Positions 48,142-57,008 of a DNA stretch of 64,000 nt are shown piece after piece. The first letter of the stretch is position 1; each line of letters starts with the position of its first letter. The DNA lies in the NCBI RefSeq assembly GCF_026130605.1, contig NZ_JANFAU010000008.1:1-64000 (forward strand), in the 5' to 3' direction. A program made the position numbers and the translations under genes. The DNA is from Sphingomonas lycopersici (GTDB lineage Bacteria > Pseudomonadota > Alphaproteobacteria > Sphingomonadales > Sphingomonadaceae). The notes under the pieces are model-generated. The model was not told where the DNA came from. It saw only the letters and a list, made by a program, of their open reading frames with translations, and did no database searches.

Positions 48142-48171
48142 TTGTGCCAATTTGAGACAATATTGGCGCAA
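48142..48171. promoter_or_regulatory. inverted repeat upstream of the AraC-family gene
   Basis: TTGTGCCAAT (48142-48151), 10-base spacer, ATTGGCGCAA (48162-48171); nine of ten positions pair. It lies 59-88 bases before the araC ATG in an AT-rich island. Its size suits a dimeric regulator; autoregulation is inferred. Confidence 0.45.
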
Positions 48172-48193
48172 CGGCGCGCGGCAGAAATAAAAA

Positions 48194-48299
48194 GCCCCCC
48201 TCCTCTTCAGGGGAGGGGTTGGGGTGGGGGAGTCACGGGTGGATGGTCTCTACGAGAACCCTGCCCCACCCCCGGCCCCTCCCCTGAAAGGGAGGGGAG
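48194..48299. repeat. family B inverted repeat unit
   Basis: CCCCCCTCCTCTTCAGGGGA and CCCCTCCCCTGAAAGGGAGG with GGGGTGGGGG and CCCCACCCCC between. It lies between the araC-side island and the dehydrogenase gene end. Confidence 0.85.
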
Positions 48300-48307
48300 A
48301 AAAAAGC

Positions 48308-49372
48308 TCAATAACCGTTGAGCCGCCCGAAGCGGTCGCGATGCCAGGAGGCAGTGCCCCACATCGTCTCCAGCACCGCGGCGCGCTTCAGATACAGCCC
48401 GGCGTCGAATTCGTCGGTCATCCCGACCCCGCCGTGGAGCTGGACCATCTCGCGGCTCACCAGCCGCAGCGTATCGTTGGCCACCGCCTTGGCGAGGCTC
48501 ACCGCCTGATCGACGTCGGATCGTCCCGCGTCGATCGCCTCGAGCGCGCCCTCGACCGCCGAACGCATCAGCTCCAGCTCGGTGAGCATCTTCGCCATCC
48601 GGTGCTGAAGCGCCTGGAAGCTCGATAGCACCTGCCCGAACTGGACGCGCTGCTTGAGATAATCGAGCGTCTGGCGGAATGCGCTTTCGGCCATCCCGAG
48701 CATCTCCGCGGCGGTAACCGCGGCAGCGCGGTCGACGATCGCCTGGGTCAGCGCGGTATCGCCGAGCCGCTCGGCCGGCGCATGCTTGAAGGTCACCGCG
48801 GCATGGCTGCGGCTGTCCGCCATATGCCGGGTCGAGACCGTCACGCCCTCGCCCTTCGCGACCAGATAGAGCCCATCGGCCGCCGCGACCACGAACGCAT
48901 CGGCGCCGTCGCCTTCCGCGACGAACGGCTTGGTGCCGCTGAGCTTGCCGCCGTCGACGCTCGCGGTGAATTTCATGTCGTGCGACGGGCCGTCGTCGAT
49001 CGCCAGCGTGGCGATCGCCTCGCCCGAGGCGAGCCGGGGCAGCCAGTCTTTCTTGGCCTTGTCCGACGATCCCATGACGATCGCGCTCGCCGCCACCGCG
49101 GTCGCGCCGAGCGGGGTCGCCGCGAGGTTGCGGCCGAGCTGCTCGACCACCAGCCCGAGCGAGAGATAGCCGAACGCCGATCCGCCGAACTCCTCGGGGA
49201 TGACGATCCCGGCCCAGCCCATCGCGCCGATCGCGCTCCACGCTTCGGGGTCGAAGCCGGTCGCCGAGCCCGCGTCGCGCAGCTTGCGGAAGGCGGTAAC
49301 CGGGCTTTCGTTATCGGCCCATTCGCGCGCCATGTCGCGCAGCATCACCTGTTCTTCGTTGAGCGCTGCCAT
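48308..49372 (-). CDS. acyl-CoA dehydrogenase, small-subunit type
   Basis: 354 aa from an ATG with AAGGAAGG upstream. Its layout is the same as the small-subunit gene at 36126: LNEEQVMLRDMAREWADNES at the N-terminus and MVQLHGGVGMTDEFDAGLYL near the C-terminus. The large-subunit partner lies just upstream (49481-50701), giving a second adjacent large/small pair. Such pairs form heterotetramers acting on complex acyl-CoAs. The substrate is unknown. Confidence 0.88.
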   Translation of the reverse strand: MAALNEEQVMLRDMAREWADNESPVTAFRKLRDAGSATGFDPEAWSAIGAMGWAGIVIPEEFGGSAFGYLSLGLVVEQLGRNLAATPLGATAVAASAIVMGSSDKAKKDWLPRLASGEAIATLAIDDGPSHDMKFTASVDGGKLSGTKPFVAEGDGADAFVVAAADGLYLVAKGEGVTVSTRHMADSRSHAAVTFKHAPAERLGDTALTQAIVDRAAAVTAAEMLGMAESAFRQTLDYLKQRVQFGQVLSSFQALQHRMAKMLTELELMRSAVEGALEAIDAGRSDVDQAVSLAKAVANDTLRLVSREMVQLHGGVGMTDEFDAGLYLKRAAVLETMWGTASWHRDRFGRLNGY

Positions 49373-49480
49373 GTTCAAATCCTTCCTTTAGAAACCGGGG
49401 AGGAGGACGTCTCGCGCGTCCCTCCTCCACCCGGCCCTCTCCAGGCGCACTGCCTCATTGCGGGCAGCCGCCAACCTCAG

Positions 49481-50701
49481 TCACTGATGATCGAGCATCC
49501 CGAGGATGCGCTTGGCGATCACATTGTTCTGGATCTCGCTCGACCCGCCGTAGATCGACACCGCCTTGCCCCACAGCCAGGTGCGGGTCTGCTCGAGCTC
49601 GGCGGGGGTGAAGCCCTCGCCCTCCCAGCCCAGCCCCTGCATCCCCATGATCTCGATGTTGAGCTCGGCGCGATCCTGCGTGATCCGCGCGCCGACGTTC
49701 TTCATGATGCTCGTCGCCGCCGACGGGCCGGCATTGCCCTTCGCCTCGAGCGCGGCGCGGCGCAGCGTCAGCGCGAAGGCGCGCTGATCCATCTCATGCT
49801 TGATGATCCGCGTGCGCAGATCGGCGTCGGCGATCCGCCCCTCGGCGTCGGCGCCGCGATATTTCTTGGCGATCTCGGGGACGGTCCGCCCCGCATTCAT
49901 CCGCGCCGCCGAGCCGCTGCCGCCCGACAGCGAATTGCGCTCGTGCTGGAGCAGCCGGGTGCCGATTTCCCATCCCTGCCCTTCGCGCCCGACGAGATTT
50001 TCCTTGGGCACCTTCACGTTGGTGAAGAAGGTCTCGCAGAACGGCGACGCGCCTGAGATCAGCCGGATCGGCCGCGTCTCGACCCCCTCGCTGGTCATGT
50101 CGATCAGCAGGAAGCTGATCCCGGCATGCTTCTGCGACTTGTCGGTGCGGACGAGCGCGAAGCATTTGTCGGCCCATTGCCCGCCCGAGGTCCAGGTCTT
50201 CTGGCCGTTGACGAGATAATGATCGCCCTTGTCCTCGGCGAAGGTCTGCAGGCTGGCGAGATCCGATCCCGCGCCCGGCTCCGAATAGCCCTGGCACCAG
50301 CGCACCTCGCCGCGCGCGATACGCGGGATATGCTCGCTCTTCTGCGCCTCATTGCCATATTCGAGCAAAGTCGGGCCGAACATCATCACGCCCATCCCGC
50401 CGATCGGGTTCCACGCGCCGATCTTCGCCATTTCCTCCTGCAGCACGCGCGCCTCGGCGCGCGAGAGCCCGCCGCCGCCATAGTCGCGCGGCCAGGTCGG
50501 GACGCCCCAGCCCTTTTCGCCCATCGCCTCGCGCCATTTGCGCTGCGCGTCGGTTTCGGCGCTCGGGCCGTCGACCGCCGACATGGCATTGTCCTGCCCG
50601 CGCAGCGCGGGATCGAAATTCGCCGCCAGCCACGCGCGCGCTTCCTCGCGAAAGGCTTCGACGCTGTCGGCGGGTCGGTCGAGGTCGGCGGCGGTCGCCA
50701 T
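49481..50701 (-). CDS. acyl-CoA dehydrogenase, large-subunit type
   Basis: 406 aa from the ATG at 50701 (GGAG at good spacing; an ATG six bases upstream is too close). Motifs WCQGYSEPGAGSDLASLQTF and SIYGGSSEIQNNVIAKRILG. The medium-chain catalytic Glu is replaced by Gly in YGGS. The protein closely resembles the large subunit at 34841. It is first in a two-gene minus-strand operon with the small-subunit gene. Confidence 0.9.
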   Translation of the reverse strand: MATAADLDRPADSVEAFREEARAWLAANFDPALRGQDNAMSAVDGPSAETDAQRKWREAMGEKGWGVPTWPRDYGGGGLSRAEARVLQEEMAKIGAWNPIGGMGVMMFGPTLLEYGNEAQKSEHIPRIARGEVRWCQGYSEPGAGSDLASLQTFAEDKGDHYLVNGQKTWTSGGQWADKCFALVRTDKSQKHAGISFLLIDMTSEGVETRPIRLISGASPFCETFFTNVKVPKENLVGREGQGWEIGTRLLQHERNSLSGGSGSAARMNAGRTVPEIAKKYRGADAEGRIADADLRTRIIKHEMDQRAFALTLRRAALEAKGNAGPSAATSIMKNVGARITQDRAELNIEIMGMQGLGWEGEGFTPAELEQTRTWLWGKAVSIYGGSSEIQNNVIAKRILGMLDHQ

Positions 50702-50834
50702 CGGCATCACTCCATTTTCCGAATCTGAATATCGGGTATGGACAATCGCATCGCACGTCCGGCGCGAAGATGCAAAGGGGGAGAATGGGCGCGGGCGCTG
50801 AAACAAAGTGCGCTGGGTCCAAATCACTCCTCCA

Positions 50835-50913
50835 CCGTTCGCCCTGAGCTTGTCGAAGGGCGGCCCCAACTCACGGGCGGCAGGACGCCCTTCGACAAGC
50901 TCAGGGCGAACGG
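50835..50913. repeat. family C palindromic repeat, intergenic copy
   Basis: CCGTTCGCCCTGAGCTTGTC at the left and TTCGACAAGCTCAGGGCGAA at the right. It is the intergenic counterpart of the copy translated inside gspJ (1808-1887). Confidence 0.93.
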
Positions 50914-50990
50914 CTTATCTTTTGCGCGCGTTGCGATAGGATAGCCCCACTACGGGGGAAAAGCCCCGCATCTGCAAGGGGTTCCGCTCG

Positions 50991-52199
50991 ATGCGTTTCC
51001 ATCACCGCGCGGTGCCGATCGCGCTGGCCGCCGTGCTGATCGACACGATCGGCTTCGGCATCATCCTCCCGGTGCTGCCCTCGCTGATCGTCCATCTCGC
51101 GCATGTCGGGCTGCCCGATGCGACGCGGATCGGCGGCTATATGCTGATCGCCTTCGCCACCGCGCAATTCTTCGCCGGGCCGGTGCTGGGCAATCTCGGC
51201 GACCGTTTCGGACGGCGCGCGGTGCTGCTCGCGGCGATGACTGCCTTTGCCGCCGATTATGCGCTGATGGCGGTCGCCCCGACGATCGGCTGGCTGTTCC
51301 TCGGCCGCATCATCGCCGGCATCACCGGCGCGACTTATGGCCCGGTCAATGCGGTGCTGGCGGACGTCACCCCGCCCGACAAGCGCGGCGCGACCTTCGG
51401 GCTGGTCGGCGCGGCATTCGGCGCGGGGTTCATCATCGGGCCAGCAATCGGCGGATTGCTCTCGACGCTCGGCCCGCGCGCGCCGTTCATCGCCGCCGCC
51501 TGCCTCGCGCTCGCCAATGCCGCGACGATCGCGCTGGTCATGCCCGAGACGCTGCCGCCCGAGCGCCGCCGCCGGTTCGACTGGAAACAGGCCAATGTGT
51601 TCGGCGCCTTCGCGCCCTTGTTCCACGCCGGCGGCGCGACCCCGCTGCTGATCGCGACGCTCATCTGGCAGATCGCGCATATGGTCTATCCCGCGACCTG
51701 GGCCTTTTATGCCGAGATCGCCCTGGGCTGGAACGGGCGTCAGGTCGGCTGGTCGCTGGCGGCGGTCGGCGGGGCGATGATGATCGTGCAGATCTTCCTC
51801 ACCGGGCGCGCGATCAAGCGCTTCGGCGAGGAGCGCACCGCGCTGATCGGGCTGGCGATCGGCGCCGCGGAATTCGCGCTGATCGCCTTCGCGACCAACG
51901 GCTGGCAGGTCTATCCGCTGATCCTGATCGGCGCGCTCGCGGGACTCGTCTTCCCGTCGATCAACGCGATCCTCGCCAATCGCGTCGACGCCAGCCACCA
52001 GGGCGCGCTGCAGGGCGGGATGGCGAGCCTCTCCAGCATCGCCGCGATCGTCGGCCCGCTGGTGATGACGCAATCGCTGGCGTTCGGCGCCGATCGCGGG
52101 CTGCCCGGCGCGGCGTTCCTGCTCGCCGCGGCGCTGGCGGCGGTCGCGCTCGCGACGATCTGGTTCGGGGTGGTCAGGCGGAAGGGGGTGCTGGCGTGA
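50991..52199 (+). CDS. MFS transporter, TetA/TCR-like
   Basis: 402 aa with 12 predicted membrane helices. It resembles the tetracycline-efflux subfamily: VLIDTIGFGIILPVLPSLI in helix 1, motif A GNLGDRFGRRAVLL between helices 2 and 3, and GRIIAGITGATYGPVNAVLA. It would be a drug:proton antiporter in the inner membrane, but the sequence alone does not show a tetracycline phenotype; chromosomal homologues often have other substrates. No tetR-type gene is next to it. Confidence 0.85.
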   Translation: MRFHHRAVPIALAAVLIDTIGFGIILPVLPSLIVHLAHVGLPDATRIGGYMLIAFATAQFFAGPVLGNLGDRFGRRAVLLAAMTAFAADYALMAVAPTIGWLFLGRIIAGITGATYGPVNAVLADVTPPDKRGATFGLVGAAFGAGFIIGPAIGGLLSTLGPRAPFIAAACLALANAATIALVMPETLPPERRRRFDWKQANVFGAFAPLFHAGGATPLLIATLIWQIAHMVYPATWAFYAEIALGWNGRQVGWSLAAVGGAMMIVQIFLTGRAIKRFGEERTALIGLAIGAAEFALIAFATNGWQVYPLILIGALAGLVFPSINAILANRVDASHQGALQGGMASLSSIAAIVGPLVMTQSLAFGADRGLPGAAFLLAAALAAVALATIWFGVVRRKGVLA

Positions 52200-52217
52200 G
52201 CCCTCCCATTCTTCCGT

Positions 52218-52246
52218 CTCCCCTCCCTTGAACAAGGGAGGGGAGA
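52218..52246. repeat. family B single hairpin
   Basis: TCTCCCCTCCCTTGAACAAG then GGAGGGGAG, between the convergent MFS and SDR genes. Confidence 0.8.
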
Positions 52247-52252
52247 AATATT

Positions 52253-53041
52253 TCACTCCATCCCGCGCCCCGGCCGGCGGCTCAGCCCGACATCGAGATG
52301 CGTCCCCGCATCGACCCGCCAGGTCTCGCCGGTGATCGCGCGGGTGGCGGGGTCGAGCAGCATCTCGATCGGCGCGGCGATATCCTCGGCCTGCGGCGCC
52401 ATCGCCATCGGCGTCGCCGCCGCGATCCGCGCATCGAGCGCGGCCTTGCCCTCCGCGCCGAGCGTCTTTTCGAACCAGCCGGTGCCGACATAGCCCGGCG
52501 CAACCGCATTGACCCGGATTCCCGGCGCGAGGACCCGCGCGAGGCTCTGCGTCATCGTGATCAACGCGCCCTTCGACGCGGCATAAGCGACCGACGAGCC
52601 GATCCCGTGAAGCCCCGCGACCGACGCGACATTGACCACCGCACCATGCGGGCTCGCCGACAAAGCCGGCGCCGCGGCGCGGATCATCTGGAAGGCGGCG
52701 ACGGTGTTGAGCCGATAGATATCGATGAAATCCTCCGCCTCCAGCCCGTCGAGCTTTTCGTGCGCGACATGCTTGGTGCGCCCGGCGTTGTTGACGAGAA
52801 AATCGACCCGCCCGAACCGCTCGGTCGCCGCCGCGACCAGCGCGCGGCACGCGGCATCGTCGACGATGTCCGCCTGGGCCGCGATCGCGCCCTCGCCCAC
52901 CTCGGCGGCCAGCGCCTCGGCATCGGCGCGGCTGTGCGCATAATTGATCACGCACGCCACGCCGCGCGCCGCGAGTCGCCGCACCACCGCCGCGCCGATT
53001 CCCGTCCCGCCGCCGGTCACGATCGCTACCGAACCTCTCAT
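52253..53041 (-). CDS. SDR family oxidoreductase
   Basis: 262 aa from an ATG with GGAGG upstream (an ATG six codons earlier is less well placed). Cofactor site TGGGTGIGAA, NNAG in LVNNAGRTKH, catalytic Ser in VNVASVAGL and the YxxxK motif YAASK. FabG-like in outline. Divergent from the CoA-ligase gene, with 71 bases between starts. A role in the acyl-CoA pathway is inferred from context. Confidence 0.88.
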   Translation of the reverse strand: MRGSVAIVTGGGTGIGAAVVRRLAARGVACVINYAHSRADAEALAAEVGEGAIAAQADIVDDAACRALVAAATERFGRVDFLVNNAGRTKHVAHEKLDGLEAEDFIDIYRLNTVAAFQMIRAAAPALSASPHGAVVNVASVAGLHGIGSSVAYAASKGALITMTQSLARVLAPGIRVNAVAPGYVGTGWFEKTLGAEGKAALDARIAAATPMAMAPQAEDIAAPIEMLLDPATRAITGETWRVDAGTHLDVGLSRRPGRGME

Positions 53042-53112
53042 CCTGCCCTCCGTATGCATTTTCGAAGATCGCGTATGGCATTCGCGCGCGGCATCGCCTA
53101 GCGGCTTAAATC

Positions 53113-54645
53113 ATGACCGATCCTGCCGAGATGCTCGCCGGGCCGTTCGGGCTGCTGCCCGATCTGATCCGCCTTCATGCCGCCCGCCAGCCGGGCAAGC
53201 GCGCGATCGCCGACGGCGCGTCCGAGCTGAGCTATGCCGCGCTCGATCGCGCGATGGATCGCGTCGCGGCCGCTTTGCAGCGCGACGGCACGGCGCAAGG
53301 CCAGGCAGTGGCGATGGTTTCCTATCCGTCGGTGGCGCAGGCGATCGTGTTCCTCGGGGCGTTGCGCGCGGGGAGCGTCGCGGCGCCGATCCAGCCTTCC
53401 GCCACCCCGGCGCAGATTGCCGGGATGATCGCCGACAGCGGCGCGAACCTCGTCTTCCTCGACGCCGCCAATGCCGCCGCGCTCGCGGGCGAGACGCTCG
53501 CCGCGCGCGCGATCCGGCTCGAGGCGCTGGAAGATTGGCTCGCCCCCGCCGATGCCAAACCCGCGCCAGTCACGATCGCGCCCGACGACGGCTTCAACAT
53601 CATCTATTCCTCGGGTACCACCGGCATTCCCAAGGGCATCGTGCAGAGCCACGCGATGCGCTGGCAGCATTTCTCGCGCAACAAGGAGGCCGGATTCGCC
53701 GATGCGGTGACGTTGCTCTCCACCCCGCTCTATTCGAATACCACGCTCGTCAGCTTCCTCCCGACGCTGGCGTGGGGCGGCACGGCGGTGCTGATGGCGA
53801 AGTTCGACGCGCATCAATTCCTCGAACTGGCCGAGAAATTCCGCGCGACCCACACGATGCTCGTCCCGGTGCAATATCAGCGGATCATGGCGCTTCCAGA
53901 TTTCGATCGCTTCGATCTGTCCGCCTTCCGCTTCAAGACCTGCACCTCGGCGCCGTTCAAGCCCGAGTTGAAGCGCGATGTGGTCAATCGCTGGCCGGGC
54001 AAATTGGTCGAATATTACGGCATGACCGAGGGCGGCGCGTCGTTCATCCTGATCGCCGACGAATTCCCCGACAAGCTCCACACGGTCGGCCGCCTCGCCC
54101 CGGGGCATGAGGCGAAACTGCTCGACGAGGAGGGCAATGAAGTGCCCCCCGGCGGGGTGGGCGAGATCGTCGGGCGCTCGCCGGCGATGATGAGCGGCTA
54201 TCACGGCCGCGAACAGGCGACGCGCGATGCCGAATGGTTCGACGCCCACGGCAACCGCTGGATCCGCCACGGCGACGTCGGGCGGTTCGATGAGGACGGC
54301 TTCCTCACCCTGCTCGATCGCAAGAAGGACATGATCATCTCGGGCGGGTTCAACATCTATCCGTCCGACCTGGAGGCGGTGCTCGCCGAGCATCCCGCGG
54401 TGGCCGATTGCACCGTCGTCGGGGTGGCGAGCGAGCAATGGGGGGAAACCCCGGTCGGCTTCTATGTCCCGCGCGCGGGGGCGAGCGAGAGCGCCGACGA
54501 GATCCGCGACTGGGCCAATGCCCGGCTCGGCAAGACGCAGCGCCTCTCGGCGCTCCACGTCACCAACGAGCTGCCGCGCAGCGCGATCGGCAAGGTATTG
54601 AAGCGCGAGCTGCGCGACCGGCTCGCGGCGGGGGAGTTCGCATGA
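53113..54645 (+). CDS. class I adenylate-forming acyl-CoA ligase
   Basis: 510 aa. Motifs: YSSGTTGIPKGIVQSH (P-loop), VEYYGMTEGGASF, the ribose-binding RHGDVGRFDEDGFL, DMIISGGFNIYPSDLE and the C-terminal catalytic Lys in PRSAIGKVLKREL. It would form acyl-CoA from an acid with ATP. The stop overlaps the thioesterase start (ATGA). Making and hydrolysing CoA esters from one operon suggests control of free CoA or different chain-length preferences. Confidence 0.9.
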   Translation: MTDPAEMLAGPFGLLPDLIRLHAARQPGKRAIADGASELSYAALDRAMDRVAAALQRDGTAQGQAVAMVSYPSVAQAIVFLGALRAGSVAAPIQPSATPAQIAGMIADSGANLVFLDAANAAALAGETLAARAIRLEALEDWLAPADAKPAPVTIAPDDGFNIIYSSGTTGIPKGIVQSHAMRWQHFSRNKEAGFADAVTLLSTPLYSNTTLVSFLPTLAWGGTAVLMAKFDAHQFLELAEKFRATHTMLVPVQYQRIMALPDFDRFDLSAFRFKTCTSAPFKPELKRDVVNRWPGKLVEYYGMTEGGASFILIADEFPDKLHTVGRLAPGHEAKLLDEEGNEVPPGGVGEIVGRSPAMMSGYHGREQATRDAEWFDAHGNRWIRHGDVGRFDEDGFLTLLDRKKDMIISGGFNIYPSDLEAVLAEHPAVADCTVVGVASEQWGETPVGFYVPRAGASESADEIRDWANARLGKTQRLSALHVTNELPRSAIGKVLKRELRDRLAAGEFA

Positions 54646-55427
54646 CCAGCCTGAAACAGATTCTCGACGGCCTCAATCCGCTCGCGGAAGGGATCGGCTG
54701 GCGCGGCGCGATCCCCGAGGATTGGCTGCAGGGCCGCACCTCCTATGGCGGGCTTTCCGCGGCGATCGCCTTGCATTGCGCGATGCGGTCGGACGAGGAC
54801 CTGCCCCCGCTGCGGTCGGCGCAGGTGTCGTTCGTCGGCCCGCTCGCCGGGCCGATCCTCGTCACGACGCACCGCTTGCGGCGCGGCAAGAATGCCGCGT
54901 TCATCGAGGCGAGCATCGAAAGCGAGGCGGGGCTCGGGCTGCGCTGCACCTTCGTCTTCATGCGCGCGATCGAGAGCGAGGTGGATTATCAGACCACCAC
55001 TCTCCCCGATTTCCCGCGCCCCGGCCCCGGCGACACCACCTATAAGGGCGGTGCAGCGGTCGCCTTCACGCGCAATTTCGAATTCGTCGACCGGCGCGAC
55101 GGGCCGGGACTGCTGCCGGCCGAATGGCTGCGCTGGACGCGGCTCAACGAGCGCGAGGGGCTCGATCCGATGGTCGAATTGCTCGCGGTCGGCGATTGCC
55201 TGCCCCCCGCCGCGCTGCGACTCATCGGGCGCAACGTGCCGATGAGCTCGATGACGTGGATATTGAACGTGCTCGGCCCGACGCCGTCGACCGAGGACGG
55301 CTGGTGGCTGCTCCGCTCCAACGCCGATTATGCGCGCGCCGGCAGTTCGTCGCAGCAGATGGGGATCTGGAACGCGGCGGGCGAGATGGTCGCCGAGCAG
55401 ATGCAGTCGGTCGCGCTGTTCGCCTGA
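54642..55427 (+). CDS. acyl-CoA thioesterase (TesB-like, two hotdog folds)
   Basis: 261 aa. It has an N-terminal hotdog (WLQGRTSYGGLSAAIALHCA) and a C-terminal hotdog (PLPSTEDGWWLL-type region: VLGPTPSTEDGWWLLRSNAD). This is the thioesterase family with paired acyl-CoA thioesterase domains. It is coupled to the ligase gene by a four-base overlap. Substrate chain length is not evident. Confidence 0.85.
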   Translation: MTSLKQILDGLNPLAEGIGWRGAIPEDWLQGRTSYGGLSAAIALHCAMRSDEDLPPLRSAQVSFVGPLAGPILVTTHRLRRGKNAAFIEASIESEAGLGLRCTFVFMRAIESEVDYQTTTLPDFPRPGPGDTTYKGGAAVAFTRNFEFVDRRDGPGLLPAEWLRWTRLNEREGLDPMVELLAVGDCLPPAALRLIGRNVPMSSMTWILNVLGPTPSTEDGWWLLRSNADYARAGSSSQQMGIWNAAGEMVAEQMQSVALFA

Positions 55428-55434
55428 CTCCACT

Positions 55435-55460
55435 TCCCTCCCTTGAACGAGGGAGGGGAG
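55435..55460. repeat. family B single hairpin
   Basis: CCCTCCCTTGAACGAGGGAG then GGGAG, just after the thioesterase gene. Confidence 0.8.
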
Positions 55461-55574
55461 AAAAACGCGACAAATTGCGACAATTCGGGGCCGCGACGGA
55501 CATAACTGCGCGACAGCCCACGGCTAATCCTCATGCCAACGACGGGGAAATCGCCCCGCCGCGCATGAGGATCG

Positions 55575-56162
55575 ATGATGAAGAAAAAGCTGTTGCTTGC
55601 TCTGACGCTCGGATCGGCCGCGCTGGCCGGGACGCCGTCTTTCGCTTTCGCCCAGGCCGCGCCGCCGGCCGCCGCCGCGCCGCACGAGCGGATGCGCGAT
55701 CGCACCGTCACCCGCGAAGAGGCGCTGGCGCGCGCCGACCGGATGTTCGACGCAATCGACACCAATCACGACGGCAAGATCGCCCCCGATGAGCGCAAGG
55801 CCGCGCATGAGAAGATGCGCGAACGCTGGCAGGCGCGCCACGCGGAGCAGACTGCGCCGGGCGCCGATGCCAACGCCACGCCGGACCACAAATGGGGCGG
55901 CGGCCATCGCGGCGGTCACCACATGGGAATGCGCGGGATGCGCGGCGATCCCAATCGCGTGATCACCCGCGAGGAATGGCACGAGAAGGCCGCGGAGCGC
56001 TTCGACCGGATGGACCTCAACCACGACGGCCAGATCACCCCCGACGAACGCAAGGCCGCGCGCGAACAGATGCGCGAGAAGTTCCGCGAGCGGATGCAGA
56101 TGCGTCGCGACCGGGGCGATACGCCGGGGCCGGCGCCCGCGCCGACGCCGAACGCCCGCTGA
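55575..56162 (+). CDS. secreted EF-hand protein
   Basis: 195 aa with a signal peptide (MMKKKLLLALTLGSAALAGT, cleavage after AFAQA near 28). Two canonical EF-hand loops, D62-x-N-x-D66...E73 (DTNHDGKIAPDE) and D147-x-N-x-D151...E158 (DLNHDGQITPDE), should bind Ca2+. Between them is a His/Gly-rich linker (residues 105-118). The rest is charged and helical. Probably a periplasmic calcium-binding sensor or buffer. It precedes the response regulator and kinase genes on the same strand, so it could feed them, but this is inferred from proximity. Confidence 0.88.
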   Translation: MMKKKLLLALTLGSAALAGTPSFAFAQAAPPAAAAPHERMRDRTVTREEALARADRMFDAIDTNHDGKIAPDERKAAHEKMRERWQARHAEQTAPGADANATPDHKWGGGHRGGHHMGMRGMRGDPNRVITREEWHEKAAERFDRMDLNHDGQITPDERKAAREQMREKFRERMQMRRDRGDTPGPAPAPTPNAR

Positions 56163-56171
56163 TCGCACTTC

Positions 56172-56199
56172 TCCCCCTCCCTTCACCAGGGAGGGGAGC
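56172..56199. repeat. family B single hairpin
   Basis: CTCCCCCTCCCTTCACCAGG then GAGGGGAG, between the EF-hand and response-regulator genes. It could partly separate their transcription. Confidence 0.8.
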
Positions 56200-56260
56200 A
56201 GGACCTGCCAGCGCACCGGGCGGCCTCCCCGCCGCCCGGTGCTTCCCACGGAGCGTGGAC

Positions 56261-56998
56261 ATGCTAATCCCCGACGCGATGGGAGAAACGCCACATCTCT
56301 TGCTGGTCGACGACGAGCGCTCGATCCGCGAACCGCTCGCCACTTATCTGACCAAGCAGGGCTTCCGCGTCACGCAAGCGCCCGATGCCGAGCAGGCGCG
56401 CGCGCGGCTCGCGGCCTATGCGATCGATCTCGTCGTCCTCGATATCATGATGCCGGGCGAAGACGGGCTGTCGCTCTGCCGCCATATCCGCGAGACGAGC
56501 GACCTGCCCGTCATCCTGCTTACCGCCCGCGCCGAGGAGACCGACCGGATCGTCGGGCTCGAAATGGGCGCGGACGATTATGTCGTGAAGCCCTTTTCCC
56601 CGCGCGAGCTTTCCGCGCGGATCAAGGTCGTGCTGCGCCGCATGCAGGCGGGCGGCACGCGGCAGAATGCGCCCGAAAGCGGGGCCTATGCCTTCGCCGG
56701 GCGCGTGCTCAAGACCGGCGAGCGGACCCTGGTCGATCGCGACGGCGTGTCGGTGCCCTTGTCGACCGGCGAATATAATCTGCTGCTCGCGCTCGTCGGC
56801 CGCCCGCGTCAGGTGCTGACCCGCGACCAGTTGCTCGATCTGACGCAAGGGCGCGAGGCCGCCGCATTCGATCGCTCGATCGACAATCAGATCAGCCGCT
56901 TGCGGCGCAAGATCGAAGTCGATCCCAAATCGCCCGAGATCATCAAGACGGTATGGGGCGGCGGCTACACCTTCGCGGCGGAGGTCACCCGACTGTGA
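56261..56998 (+). CDS. OmpR family response regulator
   Basis: 245 aa from an ATG with GGAG seven bases upstream. Receiver domain: acidic pair D17-D18, phosphoacceptor D61 in VVLDIMMPGEDG, and the Lys switch in VVKPFSP. The C-terminal winged helix (about 140-240) has ISRLRRKIEVDPKSPEIIKT. The kinase gene starts ten bases after its stop. The regulon is unknown; the EF-hand gene upstream suggests metal or envelope control. Confidence 0.93.
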   Translation: MLIPDAMGETPHLLLVDDERSIREPLATYLTKQGFRVTQAPDAEQARARLAAYAIDLVVLDIMMPGEDGLSLCRHIRETSDLPVILLTARAEETDRIVGLEMGADDYVVKPFSPRELSARIKVVLRRMQAGGTRQNAPESGAYAFAGRVLKTGERTLVDRDGVSVPLSTGEYNLLLALVGRPRQVLTRDQLLDLTQGREAAAFDRSIDNQISRLRRKIEVDPKSPEIIKTVWGGGYTFAAEVTRL

Positions 56999-57008
56999 GC
57001 CCGCGCCG

